A DNA stretch of 44,676 nucleotides, taken from assembly GCF_023806565.1 (NCBI RefSeq), contig NZ_JAMTDV010000014.1, forward strand, positions 1 to 44,676, read 5' to 3'. This stretch comes from Accumulibacter sp. Lineage in GTDB: Bacteria > Pseudomonadota > Gammaproteobacteria > Burkholderiales > Rhodocyclaceae. Numbering within the stretch: position 1 is the first letter of the stretch; each line of letters opens with the position of its first letter. This document shows positions 25,194 through 34,405 of this stretch, piece by piece. Below the pieces are notes generated by a model. It worked only from the letters and a program-made list of their open reading frames with translations. It was not told the origin of the DNA and ran no database searches. The position numbers and the translations under genes are program-made.

Positions 25194-26513
25194 TTACATC
25201 GTCACGCGATCGGGTTCCGGCTGATACTTGTCGATCCTCGACCACCACGGCATGGTGAGGAAGAACAGGAAGTAGTAGGCGCTCAGGATCTGCGCCACCG
25301 GGGCACCGGGAATGACGCCGAAGAAGGAGTAGGACGGTGGCTTCGTGCCGAGAAAGCCGAGCAGGAAGAACGAGATCACGAACAAGGCAAGCAGCGTCTT
25401 GTAAATCGGGCCGCGATAGCGGATCGACTTGACCGGACTACGGTCGAGCCACGGCAGGAAGGCGAGGATGACCACACCGGCGCCCATCGCCACGACTCCC
25501 CAGAACTTCGCGTCGATCCCGAACAGCGGCCAGACCATGGCACGCAGCAAGGAATAATAGGGAGTGAAATACCACACCGGTGCAATGTGCGGTGGAGTCT
25601 TCAGCGGATCCGCGGGGAGGAAGTTGTTGTACTCAAGAAAATAGCCGCCACCCTCGGGAGCAAAGAAGACGATGATCGAAAAGACCATCAGGAAGACGAC
25701 GACGCCGACGATGTCCTTCACCGTATAGTAGGGGTGGAACGGAATGCCGTCGAGTGGAATGCCGTTCGCGTCCTTGCGCTTCTTGATCTCGACACCATCC
25801 GGGTTGTTCGAACCGACTTCGTGCAGCGCCAGGATATGTGCGGCAACCAGACCGAGCAGCACCAGCGGCACGGCGATGACATGGAACGAGAAGAAGCGGT
25901 TGAGCGTCGCATCGCCGACGACGAAGTCGCCACGAATCCAGACCGACAGGGGTTCACCGATCAGAGGAATCGCCGAGAACAGATTGACGATCACCTGCGC
26001 TCCCCAGAAGGACATTTGCCCCCAAGGCAGCAAATAGCCCATGAACGCCTCGGCCATCAGGCAGAGGAAGATCAGTGTGCCGAAAATCCAGATCAGTTCG
26101 CGTGGCTGACGATACGAGCCATACAACATGCCGCGGAACATGTGCAGGTATACGACGATGAAGAACGCGGATGCACCGGTCGAATGCATGTAGCGAATCA
26201 GCCAGCCCCAGGGCACGTCGCGCATGATGTATTCGACACTGGCAAAGGCCACCGGAATGCCGTTGGGATTGATCGACGCGTCCGGCTTGTAATGCATCAC
26301 CAGGAAAATGCCGGTGACGATCTGGATGACCAGCACCAGCATGGCCAGCGATCCGAAGAAATACCAGAAATTGAAGTTCTTCGGGGCGTAGTATTCGGAG
26401 AGGTGCGCGCGCCACATGGAAGTGGCCGGGAAGCGGGCATCGAACCACTCGAGGAGATTACCCTGGAGGGATCCGTCGGACTTGTACTTTTCGAAACTGG
26501 TATTCGATGCCAT
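25194..26513 (-). CDS. petB: Cytochrome b, bc1 complex
   Basis: This is the membrane core of ubiquinol:cytochrome c oxidoreductase. At 439 residues it is the full-length form with about eight or nine membrane helices. Visible hallmarks are the GWLIRYMHSTGAS histidine region, FMGYLLPWGQMSFWGA, FFSFHVIAVPLVLLGLVAAH and the quinol-site FAPEGGG, a variant of the usual PEWY loop. It follows petA by 3 bases and precedes petC. Confidence 0.96.
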   Translation of the reverse strand: MASNTSFEKYKSDGSLQGNLLEWFDARFPATSMWRAHLSEYYAPKNFNFWYFFGSLAMLVLVIQIVTGIFLVMHYKPDASINPNGIPVAFASVEYIMRDVPWGWLIRYMHSTGASAFFIVVYLHMFRGMLYGSYRQPRELIWIFGTLIFLCLMAEAFMGYLLPWGQMSFWGAQVIVNLFSAIPLIGEPLSVWIRGDFVVGDATLNRFFSFHVIAVPLVLLGLVAAHILALHEVGSNNPDGVEIKKRKDANGIPLDGIPFHPYYTVKDIVGVVVFLMVFSIIVFFAPEGGGYFLEYNNFLPADPLKTPPHIAPVWYFTPYYSLLRAMVWPLFGIDAKFWGVVAMGAGVVILAFLPWLDRSPVKSIRYRGPIYKTLLALFVISFFLLGFLGTKPPSYSFFGVIPGAPVAQILSAYYFLFFLTMPWWSRIDKYQPEPDRVTM

Positions 26514-26516
26514 TGC

Positions 26517-27113
26517 TTAAGCCCCCTTCTTGTCTTCGCCGATGAGAATCCGCTTATCGGACAGGTACACGTGCGGCGGCACTTCGAGGTTGTCCGGTGC
26601 CGGCTTGTTCTTGAAGACACGGCCGGCAAAATCGAAAGTGGAGCCATGGCATGGGCACAGGAAGCCGCCCAGCCAGGCGACATCCATTCCTTCGTCAGAA
26701 CCCTTCTTGAACTTGGCCGATGGAGAACAACCCAGATGCGTACAAATGCCCACGACGACCATGTATTCGGGCTTGATCGAACGTGTCTCGTTCTTGCAGT
26801 AGGCCGGCTGCATGTTCTTTTCTGACTTCGGATCGGCGACCGATTCGTCGAGCTTGGGGAGCGTTTCGAGCATGGAGGCTGTGCGGTTGATGATCCAGAC
26901 CGGCCTGCCTCGCCATTCGACGGTCATCATCTGGCCAGGCTCGAGGCTGCCGATGTCGACTTCGACCGGCGCCCCAGCTGCCCGGGCCCGCTCGGACGGC
27001 AGCATGCTGGAGAGGAAGGGCACGAGCGCAGCTATTGCCCCCACCCCGCCGACTGCGGCGGTCGCGACCACCAGCCGCCGCCTTCCGCAGTCCACTTTGC
27101 ACTCATTGCTCAT
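26517..27113 (-). CDS. petA: Rieske iron-sulfur subunit, bc1 complex
   Basis: This 198-residue Rieske protein has a twin-arginine-like leader with a membrane anchor (GRRRLVVATAAVGGVGAIAA). The [2Fe-2S] ligands are in CTHLGCSP and CPCHGS. A Sec-independent export route is usual for this subunit. It is the first gene of the operon, with a good promoter 50-80 bases upstream. Confidence 0.96.
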   Translation of the reverse strand: MSNECKVDCGRRRLVVATAAVGGVGAIAALVPFLSSMLPSERARAAGAPVEVDIGSLEPGQMMTVEWRGRPVWIINRTASMLETLPKLDESVADPKSEKNMQPAYCKNETRSIKPEYMVVVGICTHLGCSPSAKFKKGSDEGMDVAWLGGFLCPCHGSTFDFAGRVFKNKPAPDNLEVPPHVYLSDKRILIGEDKKGA

Positions 27114-27164
27114 AGCGCTGATTCCTAGGACATAATGAAAAATTGATACGAACCAAACCGTCGC

Positions 27165-27193
27165 ATTATACGTGAATCTCCGTCCGGATTGAA
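27165..27193 (-). promoter_or_regulatory. Sigma-70-type promoter of petABC
   Basis: On the minus strand TTCAAT, a 17-base spacer and a perfect TATAAT lie between the recR stop and petA, giving a leader of about 45 bases. Confidence 0.65.
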
Positions 27194-27215
27194 TCGCGGC
27201 GCCCGTCCGAAACGC

Positions 27216-27818
27216 TCAGTCGGCAAGCGGCCGACGTTCTCGCAGGGCCTGCGCCAAAGTGCCGGCATCGACATACTCGAGCTCACCGCCGACCGGCACG
27301 CCACGCGCGATGCGTGACACGCCGACGCCACGGCTCCTGAGCATTTCCGACAGGTAATGGGCAGTTGCTTCGCCCTCGTTGGTGAAGTTGGTGGCGATGA
27401 TCACTTCCCGCACCACGCCGTCGCAGGCGCGTGTCAGCAGCCGTTCGAGGTGCAATTCGCCGGCACCGATCCCGTCAAGCGGCGAGACGCGCCCCATCAG
27501 CACGTAGTAGAGTCCCGAATAGGCGTGCGTCTGCTCCAGCATGTTCATGTCCACCGGCGTTTCGACGACACACAACAGGCTCGCGTCGCGTCTCGGTGAC
27601 AGACAACGGGCGCAGACTTCGGCCTCGGTGAAGGTATTGCAGCGCTGGCAGTGGCGAAGTGCGGCAAGCGCGAGGTGTAAAGCATCTGCCAGCCGCTGGG
27701 CGCCGGAGCGGTTGTGCTGGAGCAGGTGATACGCCATGCGTTGCGCCGACTTCGGGCCGACACCCGGCAAGCAGCGCAGAGCCTCGATCAGCGACTCGAG
27801 GCTTGACGGGTGGTCCAT
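27216..27818 (-). CDS. recR: Recombination mediator RecR
   Basis: RecR acts with RecO and RecF to load RecA at gaps. The 200-residue protein has the helix-hairpin-helix ([20 protein letters not shown]), a zinc finger CQRC...CARC near residues 57-72, and a TOPRIM domain ([17 protein letters not shown]). The start shares one base with the stop of the preceding ybaB-type gene, so they are coupled. Confidence 0.97.
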   Translation of the reverse strand: MDHPSSLESLIEALRCLPGVGPKSAQRMAYHLLQHNRSGAQRLADALHLALAALRHCQRCNTFTEAEVCARCLSPRRDASLLCVVETPVDMNMLEQTHAYSGLYYVLMGRVSPLDGIGAGELHLERLLTRACDGVVREVIIATNFTNEGEATAHYLSEMLRSRGVGVSRIARGVPVGGELEYVDAGTLAQALRERRPLAD

Positions 27819-28141
27819 CAGAACGGCATCTTGAATCCGGGCGGCAGGCTGAGGCCGGCGGAAAACCCGGCCATGCGTTCCTGCGAGGCTTCCCCGGCTC
27901 GCCGCACGGCGTCATTCACCGCGGCCGCGACGAGATCCTCGAGCATTTCCTTGTCGTCCATTACCGACGGGTCGATGCTTACCCGCCGAACGTCATGGGC
28001 ACAGGTCATCAGCACCTTGACCATGCCGGCACCCGATTGCCCTTCGACCTCGAGCTGCGCAAGCTGCTCCTGTGCCTTCCGCATGTTTTCCTGCATTTGC
28101 TGGGCCTGCTTCATCAGCCCGGCAATTCCGCCTTTCATCAT
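27818..28141 (-). CDS. YbaB/EbfC nucleoid-associated protein
   Basis: This 107-residue DNA-binding protein has the family pattern [20 protein letters not shown] at the start and [25 protein letters not shown] later. It forms tweezer-like dimers. The gene sits between dnaX and recR, the standard bacterial arrangement. Confidence 0.96.
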   Translation of the reverse strand: MMKGGIAGLMKQAQQMQENMRKAQEQLAQLEVEGQSGAGMVKVLMTCAHDVRRVSIDPSVMDDKEMLEDLVAAAVNDAVRRAGEASQERMAGFSAGLSLPPGFKMPF

Positions 28142-28167
28142 CTTGCTTGCCTCGCTTGATCTGAGAA

Positions 28168-29814
28168 CTAAATGGGTCTTATCGAAGATTCGATCAGGGT
28201 TGCGTCGAACATTTCTATGACTTCCCGCACGAAACCATCCTGCTCGACGGAAGCGATGGCGCGATCCAGTCGATCACGGCGGTCACGCTCGGCTGCCGCC
28301 GCGGGTGTGTCGCCGAAACCTTCCTCGAGGTCGATCGTCAGCTGCCGCACCTGGCCGAAATGTTCGCTCAACGCTTGCTGCAGCTTTTCCTGCGCGGGTT
28401 TCATCAACAAATGGCGGTGCGCCGGCGAAAGAACCAGAACGATCCGCGCTCCTCCGAACGAGCGCAACTCGCAGTGCTGCGCCAGCTCCCGCGCCATGCC
28501 ACCGATCTTCAGATCGGCAAGAATGTCGCGCCACTCGCCGGCCACCGGCTCTGGCCCGCCAGCCCGCCGGGAAATGGTCACGCCGTTCTGCCGAGACGCA
28601 GCATCCGCTGCGCGAACGTTGCCCGCCGCGGCAGGCGTCGGCAATGGCGGCTGACTCGCCAGCGAAGTCGTTGGCAAGGCGTCCGGAAGCGTCGCCATGG
28701 ACGCCGACGGCTGGCGCGAATTTTCTTCGGAAATCGGCCGGAAGGCGTGCAGGCGCAGCAATGTCATGAGAAAACCGGCCTCTTCGTCGGGCGCCAGCGG
28801 CAATTCCTGACGACCGTGCACGGCGATCTGGTAGGCCAGCTGAATGAACTCCGGGTCAAGTCGGGCGGCGATTTCGAGTAGACGAGAACGTTCCGGCAAG
28901 TCGTCGGCGATCGCCTGCGGCGCGAGCTGGGCGATCTGCAGGCGGGTGAACAGGCGGGCCATTTCCTGCAGCGCGGCGTCAAACGAAAGGCTGCGTGCCG
29001 CCATCGCATCGGCCACTGCCAGCATGGCCACGGCGTCTCCGGCGAGCAGTGCATCGACGATCGAAAACAGATGGTCGAGATCGACGGCGCCCAGCATCTC
29101 GCGGACCTCCGCCTCCTCGACCCTGCCCGACCCGTGCGCGATCGCCTGGTCGAGCAGCGACAGCGCGTCGCGCATGCTGCCCGCCGCCGAACGCGCCAAC
29201 AAATGGAGTGCGCCATGCTCGGCGCCGATCGCCTCGGCCTCGAGAACCTGCTGGAGATGCGCGGCGATCAGCGACTGCGTCATCTGCTTGAGATTGAACT
29301 GCAGACACCTCGAGAGCACGGTGACCGGGATTTTCTGCGGATCAGTGGTGGCAAGAATGAACTTGACGTGTTCCGGGGGCTCTTCGAGAGTCTTCAGCAT
29401 GGCGTTGAACGCCGAATTCGACAGCATGTGCACTTCGTCGATCACGTAAACCTTGAAACGGCCGCGCGTCGGCGCATAGACGGCGTTCTCGAGGAGTTGC
29501 CGCATTTCGTCGACCCTGGTGTTGGTCGCCGCGTCCACCTCGAGCAGATCGACGAATCGGCCCGAATCGATTTCCTGGCAGGCGGAACAGACTCCGCAAG
29601 GCGTTGCGCTGACGCCGCTCTCACAGTTCAGGGCCTTGGCCAGAATGCGCGCCAGCGTCGTCTTCCCGACACCACGAGTGCCCGTAAACAGATAGGCGTG
29701 ATGCAGACGCCCCTCGTTCAGCGCGTGCGTCAGCGCCCGCACCACATGCTCCTGCCCGACCAGGCTGGCGAACGATCGCGGGCGCCACTTGCGCGCCAGA
29801 ACTTGGTAACTCAT
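28168..29814 (-). CDS. dnaX: DNA polymerase III subunits gamma/tau
   Basis: DnaX is the clamp-loader motor. The 548-residue protein has Walker [10 protein letters not shown] near residue 45, the four-cysteine zinc motif ([16 protein letters not shown]), DEVHMLS as Walker B and the SRC-type sensor [18 protein letters not shown]. The C-terminal tau region (about residues 370-548) binds the polymerase and DnaB. I see no obvious A-rich slippery site for a gamma frameshift. It starts 93 bases before the SRP RNA gene. Confidence 0.96.
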   Translation of the reverse strand: MSYQVLARKWRPRSFASLVGQEHVVRALTHALNEGRLHHAYLFTGTRGVGKTTLARILAKALNCESGVSATPCGVCSACQEIDSGRFVDLLEVDAATNTRVDEMRQLLENAVYAPTRGRFKVYVIDEVHMLSNSAFNAMLKTLEEPPEHVKFILATTDPQKIPVTVLSRCLQFNLKQMTQSLIAAHLQQVLEAEAIGAEHGALHLLARSAAGSMRDALSLLDQAIAHGSGRVEEAEVREMLGAVDLDHLFSIVDALLAGDAVAMLAVADAMAARSLSFDAALQEMARLFTRLQIAQLAPQAIADDLPERSRLLEIAARLDPEFIQLAYQIAVHGRQELPLAPDEEAGFLMTLLRLHAFRPISEENSRQPSASMATLPDALPTTSLASQPPLPTPAAAGNVRAADAASRQNGVTISRRAGGPEPVAGEWRDILADLKIGGMARELAQHCELRSFGGARIVLVLSPAHRHLLMKPAQEKLQQALSEHFGQVRQLTIDLEEGFGDTPAAAAERDRRDRLDRAIASVEQDGFVREVIEMFDATLIESSIRPI

Positions 29815-29907
29815 GCGCAGATTCTAGCAGATGGGGTCATCTGCCCGGCTGGAGTTTGTCGTCCAGGAGATTCTCGCGCACTGCCGGGGGAAACGTCGAA
29901 GAGGGGG

Positions 29908-30010
29908 AGTGGCGAGCCTTACCCCCGGCACTCACATCAGACGGCTGTGGCTGCTTCCTTCCGGACCTGACCAGGTTCACCATCCTGCGATGCGGGGAGA
30001 CCCGCCACCG
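29908..30010 (-). ncRNA. ffs: 4.5S signal recognition particle RNA
   Basis: The minus strand contains the invariant SRP core GGTCAGGTCCGGAAGGAAGC, with the GGAA tetraloop and the symmetric and asymmetric loops that bind Ffh. Flanking arms GGTGGCGGG and TCGCCACT can pair to close the hairpin. The ends are placed from that pairing and may be off by a few bases. It sits upstream of dnaX, a common location. Confidence 0.95.
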
Positions 30011-30024
30011 GTGATGCTATCACA

Positions 30025-30288
30025 TCAGCCGCCGCCACGCCGGAAATGACGCAGAAAGTCGTCGATGAAATCCGCTTCCTGATCGACGCTGCCCCCGGTA
30101 AAAGAGATCGATACGTCGAGGCGCGGCAAATCGAGCACTCCCAGCCGCAACCTTGCCAGTGGCCGCCACGAAAGCGCCACGCGGCGTCCGGCGCGTTCGA
30201 GGCGCCAGCCGTCCGCCAGCCGCTCGGCCTTCCAGCCTGCCAGGAGCGGTTGCAACTGTCTCTCGAACTCGGCCGGCGTCAAGCTCAT
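30025..30288 (-). CDS. Small unknown protein at the end of the aldehyde oxidoreductase operon
   Basis: This 87-residue soluble protein (LTPAEFERQLQPLLAGWKAE, LSWRPLARLRLGVLDLPRLD, ending in DFIDDFLRHFRRGGG) is not one I recognise. It lies 19 bases after the MoaD-like gene on the same strand, so it is probably translated from the same transcript. The beta-strand-rich pattern and position suggest an accessory role with the tungsten enzyme, which is only an inference. ATG 30288 is the first after the preceding stop. Confidence 0.7.
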   Translation of the reverse strand: MSLTPAEFERQLQPLLAGWKAERLADGWRLERAGRRVALSWRPLARLRLGVLDLPRLDVSISFTGGSVDQEADFIDDFLRHFRRGGG

Positions 30289-30307
30289 CGCGAATTGCGC
30301 CACATTG

Positions 30308-30562
30308 TCAGCCGCCGGCGATCGGCGGCCAGATCGCCAGCGCGTCGCCGGCGCACAATTGCCGTCGGCCGCGCTCGTGCGGCGGAATGTATTCACCGTT
30401 GACCAGAACCAGATGCACCATGCGCGGGGGCAGGGCCCACGCAGCGATCACCGCGGCAACGGTGCAGCCGTTGTCGACCTCCAATGGCAGCGAGTTGCTT
30501 TGTCGTGCGGCCGGCGGCAAGTAGTCCGAAAGCGAGGCGAACAGCTTGAAGGTGATTTCCAT
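30308..30562 (-). CDS. MoaD/ThiS-like sulfur carrier protein
   Basis: This is an 84-residue ubiquitin-like sulfur carrier ending in the diglycine IAGG. Its C-terminus is the residue thiocarboxylated to deliver sulfur for the pterin dithiolene. The core GCTVAAVIAAW and LVLVNGEYIPPHERG fits MoaD/ThiS. A dedicated copy inside an aldehyde oxidoreductase operon probably serves the tungsten-pterin cofactor. Its ATG shares a base with the stop of the FAD subunit gene. Confidence 0.85.
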   Translation of the reverse strand: MEITFKLFASLSDYLPPAARQSNSLPLEVDNGCTVAAVIAAWALPPRMVHLVLVNGEYIPPHERGRRQLCAGDALAIWPPIAGG

Positions 30563-31812
30563 CAACGCACAGCGGCGATTCCCCGGGCGAGGTAGGCCTC
30601 GCTGAGCCGCAGGGGGTTGGCGAGCAGACGTGTCTTCCATTCGCCGAGGCGCACTCGCCCCTGGATGAGGCCGCGCAGCACCCCGATATGTTCGGTGTGA
30701 CCAATGCTGTTGGCGCCGACCAGGCGATCGCCGTCGAACGCCAGGCGCAGGTAGCGATACTCGGCTTCGTCGAGCAGTTGCGCGGCTTCACCGCCCGGAA
30801 CTCCCTGCCATTGGCCGAAAGAGGCCGAAATCAGGCCCAGAGTGTCGAGCACGTTGAAAATGAAGGTGCCGGGCAAGGCCGCTGGCCGCCCGGCCATGTT
30901 GAGCGCCGCGATCCGCGCCTGCTCGACCGCGTCCGGTTGTATGGCGTTTACGACGCGCCGACCGGTGCCGAACTCGATCGCCTCGGCAACGTCGCCGGCG
31001 GCATAAATGCCGGCGACACTGGTCTGCATCGAGCCGTCGACGAGGATACCCGCCGCCACCTCGATACCGCTCCCTTCGAGGAAAGCGACGTTCGGCTTGA
31101 CGCCGGTCGCGCTGATCAGCGCATCGACCTCCAGCGTCTCGCCGTCGTCGAGTTCGACGCGCAGGGCCTTGCCGGCGGGGGCGATGCCGACGACCCGCCG
31201 ACCAGTGCGAATGCGAACGCCCTTGGTCTCGCACCAGCGCTGAATCATCGCCCCTGCCACCTCGTCCATCATCCGCGGCACCATCCTGTCGCCCATTTCG
31301 ACGACAGTGAGTTGCGGACCACGTGCTGCCAGCGATTCCATGATGATGCAGCCGATGAAACCGGCACCCATCTGCAGGACGCGGGCACCCGTTCCGATGC
31401 TCGCGGCAATCGCGCGCGCGTCTGCCAGCGTCCAGCACGAGAGGACCTTGGGCAACTCGATCCCCGGCACCGGCGGGCGAACCGGGTGCGCTCCCGTGGC
31501 GATGAGCAGGCGATCGTAGGCCAGCACCTCGCCATCGGTCAGCGATACGCAGCCTTTACCCGTATCGACCGCCGCGACGCGCCCGTGCAGCAGACGAATG
31601 CGCAGCCTCGCGAAATGATCCGCATCCTTGCGCAGATAGGTTCCCGCCTCGTCGATCTCGCCCATCAGCAGATACGGGATCGCCATTCGCGAGTACGGCG
31701 GCTCCGCCTCGTCCCCGATCAGCGTAATTTCGGCGTGCGCATCCAGGCGCCGCAGTGTCTCGGCTGCAACGACCCCGGCCGGGCCGTTGCCGATGATCAC
31801 ATGACGGATCAC
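30562..31812 (-). CDS. aorC: FAD-dependent NAD(P) oxidoreductase subunit of aldehyde oxidoreductase
   Basis: This 416-residue protein is of the nitrite-reductase/rubredoxin-reductase type. It has an FAD-binding GNGPAGVVAAETLRRL at residue 7-22, a second dinucleotide motif MGAGFIGCIIMESLAARG near residue 147, and GIYAAGDVAE near residue 270. In Aromatoleum a similar AorC lets the tungsten aldehyde oxidoreductase use NAD. The gene starts 1 base after aorB. The redox-active cysteine pair of disulfide reductases is absent, which fits this role. Confidence 0.87.
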   Translation of the reverse strand: MIRHVIIGNGPAGVVAAETLRRLDAHAEITLIGDEAEPPYSRMAIPYLLMGEIDEAGTYLRKDADHFARLRIRLLHGRVAAVDTGKGCVSLTDGEVLAYDRLLIATGAHPVRPPVPGIELPKVLSCWTLADARAIAASIGTGARVLQMGAGFIGCIIMESLAARGPQLTVVEMGDRMVPRMMDEVAGAMIQRWCETKGVRIRTGRRVVGIAPAGKALRVELDDGETLEVDALISATGVKPNVAFLEGSGIEVAAGILVDGSMQTSVAGIYAAGDVAEAIEFGTGRRVVNAIQPDAVEQARIAALNMAGRPAALPGTFIFNVLDTLGLISASFGQWQGVPGGEAAQLLDEAEYRYLRLAFDGDRLVGANSIGHTEHIGVLRGLIQGRVRLGEWKTRLLANPLRLSEAYLARGIAAVR

Positions 31813-31813
31813 C

Positions 31814-33661
31814 TCAGAGACCCAGGCGAGCGCGCGTGGCCGCGGTCGGAACGCCTTCCGCAGTCCAGCCGCGCAGGCTGTAGTACGCCGGCAGCATCTT
31901 CCCGATTTCGGCGACCATGCCCTTGGACGCCCCGGTCTTGCAGGGCTCGGTGAGCAGTCGCGGAGGCAGCGTGTCGTCCTTGCCGGTCAGGCCGGCCGCC
32001 AGATTGAAGTCGCGTTCGAGATTCCAGATCCGCTCGCCCATCGCGAGCAGCGATTCCAGCGACCAGTCGCCAGGACACGCCGCCTGAATCTGCGGCTGAA
32101 TGTCGTTCATCGTCCAGGCGAAGGTGGTGAATACGCACAGGCCGCTCGAGTCGACGACGGCAGTGGCGTCCTGGAAGGCTTTCAGCAAGCCGGGCTTGCC
32201 CTCGGTTTCGCGCGGGTCGGTCTTTATCGGAATACCGAACACCTCGCTCGATACCATGTAGCCACGCAAATGGCAGGCGCCGCGATTCGAAGTCGCATAG
32301 GCAAGCCCCATCCCCTGCAGCGCGCGTCCGTCGTAAGCCGGAAACTCCTGCCCTTTCACGGTCATCGAAAGATCCGGCCGGCCATAGCGCGTGCAGAGAC
32401 GTTTCGACCCGAGCCCGATGACCTTGCCGAAACCCTCGCCACGAGCGGTCATCTCGGCCAGCTGGCACAGCGCCTGTGCCGAGCCAAAAGGCGCTTCGAG
32501 GCCGATTTCTTCCTTGCCCAGGATGCCCAGCTCGTACAGTTCCATGACCGCGCCGACCGTTGCCCCGAACGAAATCGGGTCCATGCCGTCTTCGTTGCAC
32601 AGCAGATTGGCGTACTGCAGCGCCTCCAGGTCGTCGACGCCATTGGCATTGCCAAGCGCCCAGGCGGCTTCGTATTCGAGCCCACCGCTCGCCCCCCAAT
32701 ACTCCGGCTTGGTCTCCACCGAAAAATGCTTCTCGTCGATCCGTGAAATGCGACCGCAGGCAATCGTGCAACCGAAGCAGGCCTGGTTGGTCACCAGATG
32801 CGCCTTGCCGTCGCTGGCGCGCTTCTCGTGCATGGCTTCCGCCGAAATCTTGCGCGCCCCCTCGAACTGCACGTCGCGGTGGTTGCGCGTCGGCGACGCA
32901 CCCATTTCGTTGATGACGTTCATCAGCACCTGCGTGCCGTAGGTGGGGAGACCCTGGCCGGTCACCGCGTTTTCGGCGAGTACCTTCTTGCCGGCGGCGA
33001 CAGCTGCCATGAACGCCTTCGGATCGGCAATGTTGCCGACTCCGCGCGTGCCACGCACGGCGACCGCCTTGAGGTTCTTCGAGCCCATCACCGCGCCGAC
33101 TCCGGAACGACCGGCGGCGCGATGCAGATCGTTGACAATGGCAGCGAACAGCACCTGGTTCTCGCCGGCGCGGCCGATACTCGACACGCGCAGCAAGGGG
33201 TCCTGATGACGCTTCTTGAGAGAGTCTTCGGTCTCCCACACCGTCCTGCCCCACAGATCGTCCGCGGGTTGCAGCGTTGCCTGCTCGTTTTCGATGTGCA
33301 GATAGACCGGATGCGGCGACTTGCCCTCGATGATGATCATGTCCCATCCGGCCGCTTTCAGTTCCGCCCCGAAATAGCCTCCCGAATTCGAGCAGGCAAT
33401 TGCGCCGGTCAATGGTCCCTTAGTGATTACCGAGTAGCGACCGCCGGTCGAGGCCATCGTGCCGGTCAGCGGACCGGTGGCGAAGAGCAGTTTGTTATCC
33501 GGTGACAGCGGGTCCACCTTGGGATCGATCTCGCTCACCAGATACTTGCTGGCCAGCCCGCGTTGTCCGAGATACTGTGTGGCCCAGGCCATGTTCAGCG
33601 GTTCGCTGAGGCAACTGCCCTGGGTCAGGTTGACGCGAAGAATCTTGCGTGTCCAAGCCAT
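31814..33661 (-). CDS. aorB: Tungsten aldehyde oxidoreductase catalytic subunit
   Basis: This enzyme oxidises aldehydes to carboxylic acids with a tungsten bis-pterin and a [4Fe-4S] cluster. The 615-residue sequence has the AOR N-terminal domain (LFATGPLTGTMASTGGRYSV, SNSGGYFGAELKAAGWDMII) and the cluster motif CFGCTIACGR near residue 290. The fourth cysteine lies in DSSGLCVFTT near residue 500. GRAGENQV and RSGVGAVMGSKNLKA are pterin contacts. It follows the ferredoxin-like subunit by 12 bases. Confidence 0.95.
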   Translation of the reverse strand: MAWTRKILRVNLTQGSCLSEPLNMAWATQYLGQRGLASKYLVSEIDPKVDPLSPDNKLLFATGPLTGTMASTGGRYSVITKGPLTGAIACSNSGGYFGAELKAAGWDMIIIEGKSPHPVYLHIENEQATLQPADDLWGRTVWETEDSLKKRHQDPLLRVSSIGRAGENQVLFAAIVNDLHRAAGRSGVGAVMGSKNLKAVAVRGTRGVGNIADPKAFMAAVAAGKKVLAENAVTGQGLPTYGTQVLMNVINEMGASPTRNHRDVQFEGARKISAEAMHEKRASDGKAHLVTNQACFGCTIACGRISRIDEKHFSVETKPEYWGASGGLEYEAAWALGNANGVDDLEALQYANLLCNEDGMDPISFGATVGAVMELYELGILGKEEIGLEAPFGSAQALCQLAEMTARGEGFGKVIGLGSKRLCTRYGRPDLSMTVKGQEFPAYDGRALQGMGLAYATSNRGACHLRGYMVSSEVFGIPIKTDPRETEGKPGLLKAFQDATAVVDSSGLCVFTTFAWTMNDIQPQIQAACPGDWSLESLLAMGERIWNLERDFNLAAGLTGKDDTLPPRLLTEPCKTGASKGMVAEIGKMLPAYYSLRGWTAEGVPTAATRARLGL

Positions 33662-33673
33662 GATCGTTCCTCC

Positions 33674-34147
33674 TCAAATGCGTGCCACATTGTCGGTCTT
33701 CTGTGCCCACCGGCGCATCCGTTCGAGGCCCGTCCAGTCTGCGTCGACGTAGGTGATGGCAGCGGTCGGACAAGCCGCAGCGCAGGCCGGGTCGCCGTCG
33801 CAAAGGTCGCATTTCTGGACCTTGCCCGAGTCGTGGTTGTAGTTGATCGTCCCGAAGGGGCAGGCAATCGTGCATACCTTGCAGCCCACGCAAACCGCGT
33901 CCAGGACGATCTTGGCACCCGTGGCACCGTCGATCCTGATCGCTTCCACCGGGCAGGCATTGAGACACCACGCTTCCGCGCACTGCGTGCAGGTGTAGGG
34001 AATCTTGCGCCCTTCGTGATGAAAGTCGAATACCTTGATGCGCGACTTGGACGGGTTGAAGAGTCCGGTATTCTCGTACGAACAGGCCATTTCGCACTGC
34101 AGGCAACCGGTGCACTTGCCCGGATCGATGTGCAGGGATTTCTGCAT
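33674..34147 (-). CDS. aorA: Polyferredoxin subunit of aldehyde oxidoreductase
   Basis: This 157-residue electron-transfer subunit has four [4Fe-4S] motifs: CTGCLQCEMAC, CTQC...CLNACP, CVGCKVCTIACP and CDLCDGDPACAAACP. It wires the tungsten subunit to the FAD subunit. It is the first gene of the operon, ATG 34147, behind GGAGGAGG. Confidence 0.93.
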   Translation of the reverse strand: MQKSLHIDPGKCTGCLQCEMACSYENTGLFNPSKSRIKVFDFHHEGRKIPYTCTQCAEAWCLNACPVEAIRIDGATGAKIVLDAVCVGCKVCTIACPFGTINYNHDSGKVQKCDLCDGDPACAAACPTAAITYVDADWTGLERMRRWAQKTDNVARI

Positions 34148-34221
34148 GACGTCGCCTCCTCCGTTGAATGATCAATGATCCAGCCGACCGAAGCCGCTCC
34201 TTCCTTCGCGACCACCGATTC

Positions 34222-34250
34222 ACTATAGAGACTGCATCGGACGAATGAAA
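34222..34250 (-). promoter_or_regulatory. Candidate promoter of the aldehyde oxidoreductase operon
   Basis: On the minus strand TTTCAT, 17 bases and TATAGT fit a weak -35 and a good -10. The leader would be about 70 bases before aorA. Confidence 0.45.
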
Positions 34251-34263
34251 GTTGCACTGCAAC
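34251..34263. promoter_or_regulatory. Inverted repeat GTTGCA-C-TGCAAC between divergent operons
   Basis: A perfect 6-1-6 palindrome touches the -35 of the aldehyde oxidoreductase promoter and lies upstream of the divergent dehydrogenase genes. Its place and symmetry suit an operator. The regulator is unknown. Confidence 0.5.
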
Positions 34264-34405
34264 AATGTCACCCGCGCAGTACCTGACGCACCGGCCGAAA
34301 GGATTCGCACCCACCGTTTCGCGCTGGCCGGCCGATCGCGCCTTCCGTTCTGCGCCGGGGGAGAATACCATTGGCCGCTCCACCAACACTCCTGCCGAGA
34401 CACCG

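Noticed and set aside
24672-26825. A 717-codon plus-strand frame opposite petC and petB
   Set aside because: It is antisense to well-conserved cytochrome genes and has no family features.
34156-34172. TTGAATGATCAA resembling an FNR box before aorA
   Set aside because: It has 12 bases instead of the 14-base TTGAT-N4-ATCAA spacing, and lies downstream of the predicted promoter.
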